Assembly (NCBI RefSeq): GCF_030811655.1
Contig: NZ_JAUSRE010000002.1
Coordinates: 1 to 64,000, forward strand
Direction of reading: 5' to 3'
DNA: 64,000 bases
From: Pseudarthrobacter enclensis
GTDB taxonomy: Bacteria > Actinomycetota > Actinomycetes > Actinomycetales > Micrococcaceae
The notes beneath the pieces were generated by a model. That model saw only the letters and a list, made by a program, of their open reading frames with translations, was not told the origin of the DNA and did no database searches. Numbering within the stretch: position 1 is the first letter of the stretch; the number at the start of each line of letters is the position of its first letter. Below are positions 62,623-64,000 of this stretch, one piece after another. A program made the position numbers and the translations under genes.

Positions 62623-64000
62623 TCAGTCGTCGGGGAAGTCCGCACCGAGGGTGGAGAGCACCCCGTGGGCCTTTGTACGGATCTCCTCATATTCATCGTC
62701 CGGTACGGAATCCGACGTGATGGCGCCCCCGACGCCGAGGGACAGTTCAGCCGTTGCGTCACCCGTCGTGCTGACCACCAGGGTCCGGATGGCGACGGCG
62801 AGGTCCGCCGCCCCGTTGAGCGAAAAGTAGCCGATGGCGCCCGAGTAGAGGCCGCGGGGCCCGGCTTCGAGCTGGTCCAGGATGGCCATGGTGCTGATCT
62901 TCGGGGCACCGGTCATGGAACCGGCCGGGAAGCACGCTGCCACCGCCTCCGCCCGCAGGGCACCGGGAAGGAGGCGGGCGTCGATGGTGCTGACCATTTG
63001 ATGGACCGTGGCGTAGGTTTCGATCGCACACAGCCTGCTGACGGTCACCGATCCGGGCTCGGCAAAGTGGCTCAGGTCGTTGCGCAGCAGGTCCACGATC
63101 ATGATGTTCTCGGCCCTGTCCTTCAGGGACGTGGCCAGGTCGGTGCGCAATTGCCGGTCCTCTTCCGGGTCGGCAGCCCGGCGCCGGGTGCCCTTGATCG
63201 GCTCGGCGCGCATCCCGCCGTCGGACGCTATCTTCAGGAACCGCTCGGGCGAGGTGCTGGCCACAGAGAGTTCTCCCAGCCGCAGGTAGCTGGCGAACGG
63301 GGCCGGGTTCCTCCGGCGCAAGGCCAGGTAGGTGGTCCAGGGATCCAGCGAGGCGGCCGGGATCCGGGCCTCGAGGGTGGTGGTCAGGCAGACCTCGTAG
63401 GTGTTTCCCTCGGCGATCTGGTGCTGGGCGGCGGTGATCTTCTCCCGGTACCGTTTGCCCGTGTCCCGGCTCCGGAAGACAGGCGGTTCAGGAAGTACGA
63501 CGCCGGTGCTGGCGCCGGCTTCCGCTGCTCGGCCAGGATCGGCGCGGATCGCGGCATTCTCAACAGCCGCGCGTGCCTGAGCCAGCCACTCGCCGGCGTC
63601 GGGAGCTTCCAGGGCCAGGAGCCAGACGGCACCATCGGCGTGGTCCAGGACCAGCGCCCGGCCGGCAAAGATCAGGGCGGCATCCGGCGTGGGCGCCGAA
63701 ACGTCGCTGCCGCCGGTTTCACGCTTGAGCTCGTAGCCGAGGCAGCCGAGCCAGCCCAAGGTGAACTCGCCGGGGTATCCGTCCGGGACGGCCACCGCCC
63801 GCCGGCCCCACACAGTGTCCAGCCAGCGGAAGAACGGGCCCGGAACGGTGGCCGTGCACGAGCCCGCCTTGATCCGGCTTACGCCTGCCCGGTGCGTCAC
63901 CAACTGGCCGAACGTTCCGCCGTCGTCCGCCATGATGCTGAACCGGCTGCGCTCCGCTGCCGTCCGTGCTGCCTGGTCCCCCGCGTCCTGTCCAGCGTCG
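62623..64000 (-). CDS. pabB: Aminodeoxychorismate synthase component I, runs off the right edge
   Basis: The gene is open through 64000, so its start lies outside. The visible 459 residues are the chorismate-binding domain: ERSRFSIMADDGG near the right edge, CLTTTLEARI, EPIKGTRRR with Lys of the PIKGT motif that marks PabB rather than anthranilate synthase, DLLRNDLSHFAEPGSV, and FPAGSMTGAPKISTMAILDQLE. With PabA and PabC it makes 4-aminobenzoate. It may be fused to a PabA glutaminase domain, as in some actinobacteria; that cannot be seen here. Confidence 0.93.
   Translation of the reverse strand, partial: DAGQDAGDQAARTAAERSRFSIMADDGGTFGQLVTHRAGVSRIKAGSCTATVPGPFFRWLDTVWGRRAVAVPDGYPGEFTLGWLGCLGYELKRETGGSDVSAPTPDAALIFAGRALVLDHADGAVWLLALEAPDAGEWLAQARAAVENAAIRADPGRAAEAGASTGVVLPEPPVFRSRDTGKRYREKITAAQHQIAEGNTYEVCLTTTLEARIPAASLDPWTTYLALRRRNPAPFASYLRLGELSVASTSPERFLKIASDGGMRAEPIKGTRRRAADPEEDRQLRTDLATSLKDRAENIMIVDLLRNDLSHFAEPGSVTVSRLCAIETYATVHQMVSTIDARLLPGALRAEAVAACFPAGSMTGAPKISTMAILDQLEAGPRGLYSGAIGYFSLNGAADLAVAIRTLVVSTTGDATAELSLGVGGAITSDSVPDDEYEEIRTKAHGVLSTLGADFPDD

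Overview
This 64 kb window is chromosomal DNA from a high-GC Gram-positive bacterium, most probably Arthrobacter or Pseudarthrobacter (Micrococcaceae). Supporting signs are the strong G/C third-position bias, a choline oxidase collinear with the enzyme known from Arthrobacter globiformis (546 residues), an Mrp antiporter with fused A and B subunits, a SAM-IV-type riboswitch, and many genes with a -10-like TANNNT motif 6-9 nt before the start codon and little or no Shine-Dalgarno sequence, as expected for leaderless mRNAs. I see no prophage, insertion sequence, rRNA or CRISPR. The genes are almost all metabolic, transport and regulatory genes.

Layout. 0-1.3 kb: two small minus-strand genes (DUF1508 type and a helix-turn-helix protein). 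1.5-8.7 kb: B12-dependent methionine synthase metH, convergent with an ECF-type transporter encoded as one polypeptide and a DUF4430-like lipoprotein, a candidate B12 uptake-and-use locus. 8.7-14.4 kb: choline-to-glycine-betaine cluster (permease, choline oxidase codA, betaine aldehyde dehydrogenase, TetR regulator) with two twin operators. 14.4-23.5 kb: mixed transporters and oxidoreductases. 23.5-31 kb: panD, then a LysR gene, amino-acid permease and putA; the permease and putA share a conserved upstream element, and two inverted 32-bp repeat arrays lie between them. 31-34.3 kb: LysR/MFS pair, tRNA-Gly(CCC), SRPBCC protein. 34.3-46.6 kb: secreted CAP-domain protein, dcd, KhtTU-type K+/H+ antiporter, UMF1-type MFS protein and a complete mrp/mnh operon. 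46.6-50.8 kb: two small conserved genes, then a TPP riboswitch and ykoEDC (thiamine-precursor ECF transporter). 50.9-53.7 kb: an XRE-MurA fusion and a YbdK-type carboxylate-amine ligase. 53.8-55.9 kb: SAM-IV riboswitch and a DUF1737-rhodanese-metZ operon. 56-57 kb: a decayed GH26/OpgC-like gene. 57.2-64 kb: TetR regulator, FMN-binding protein, pabC, cardiolipin synthase, Bcr-type MFS and pabB, which runs off the right edge.

Several loci connect. Methionine supply is represented twice (metH with possible B12 uptake, metZ under a SAM riboswitch). Cofactor supply appears as B12, thiamine, pantothenate (panD) and folate (pabB/pabC). Osmotic and ionic homeostasis is represented by choline oxidation, proline catabolism, KhtTU and Mrp. 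The points most worth a second look are the one-chain ECF transporter next to metH, the XRE-MurA fusion, the element shared by the permease and putA, the inverted 32-bp arrays and the decayed GH26/OpgC gene. All functions are read from sequence alone, without database searches.
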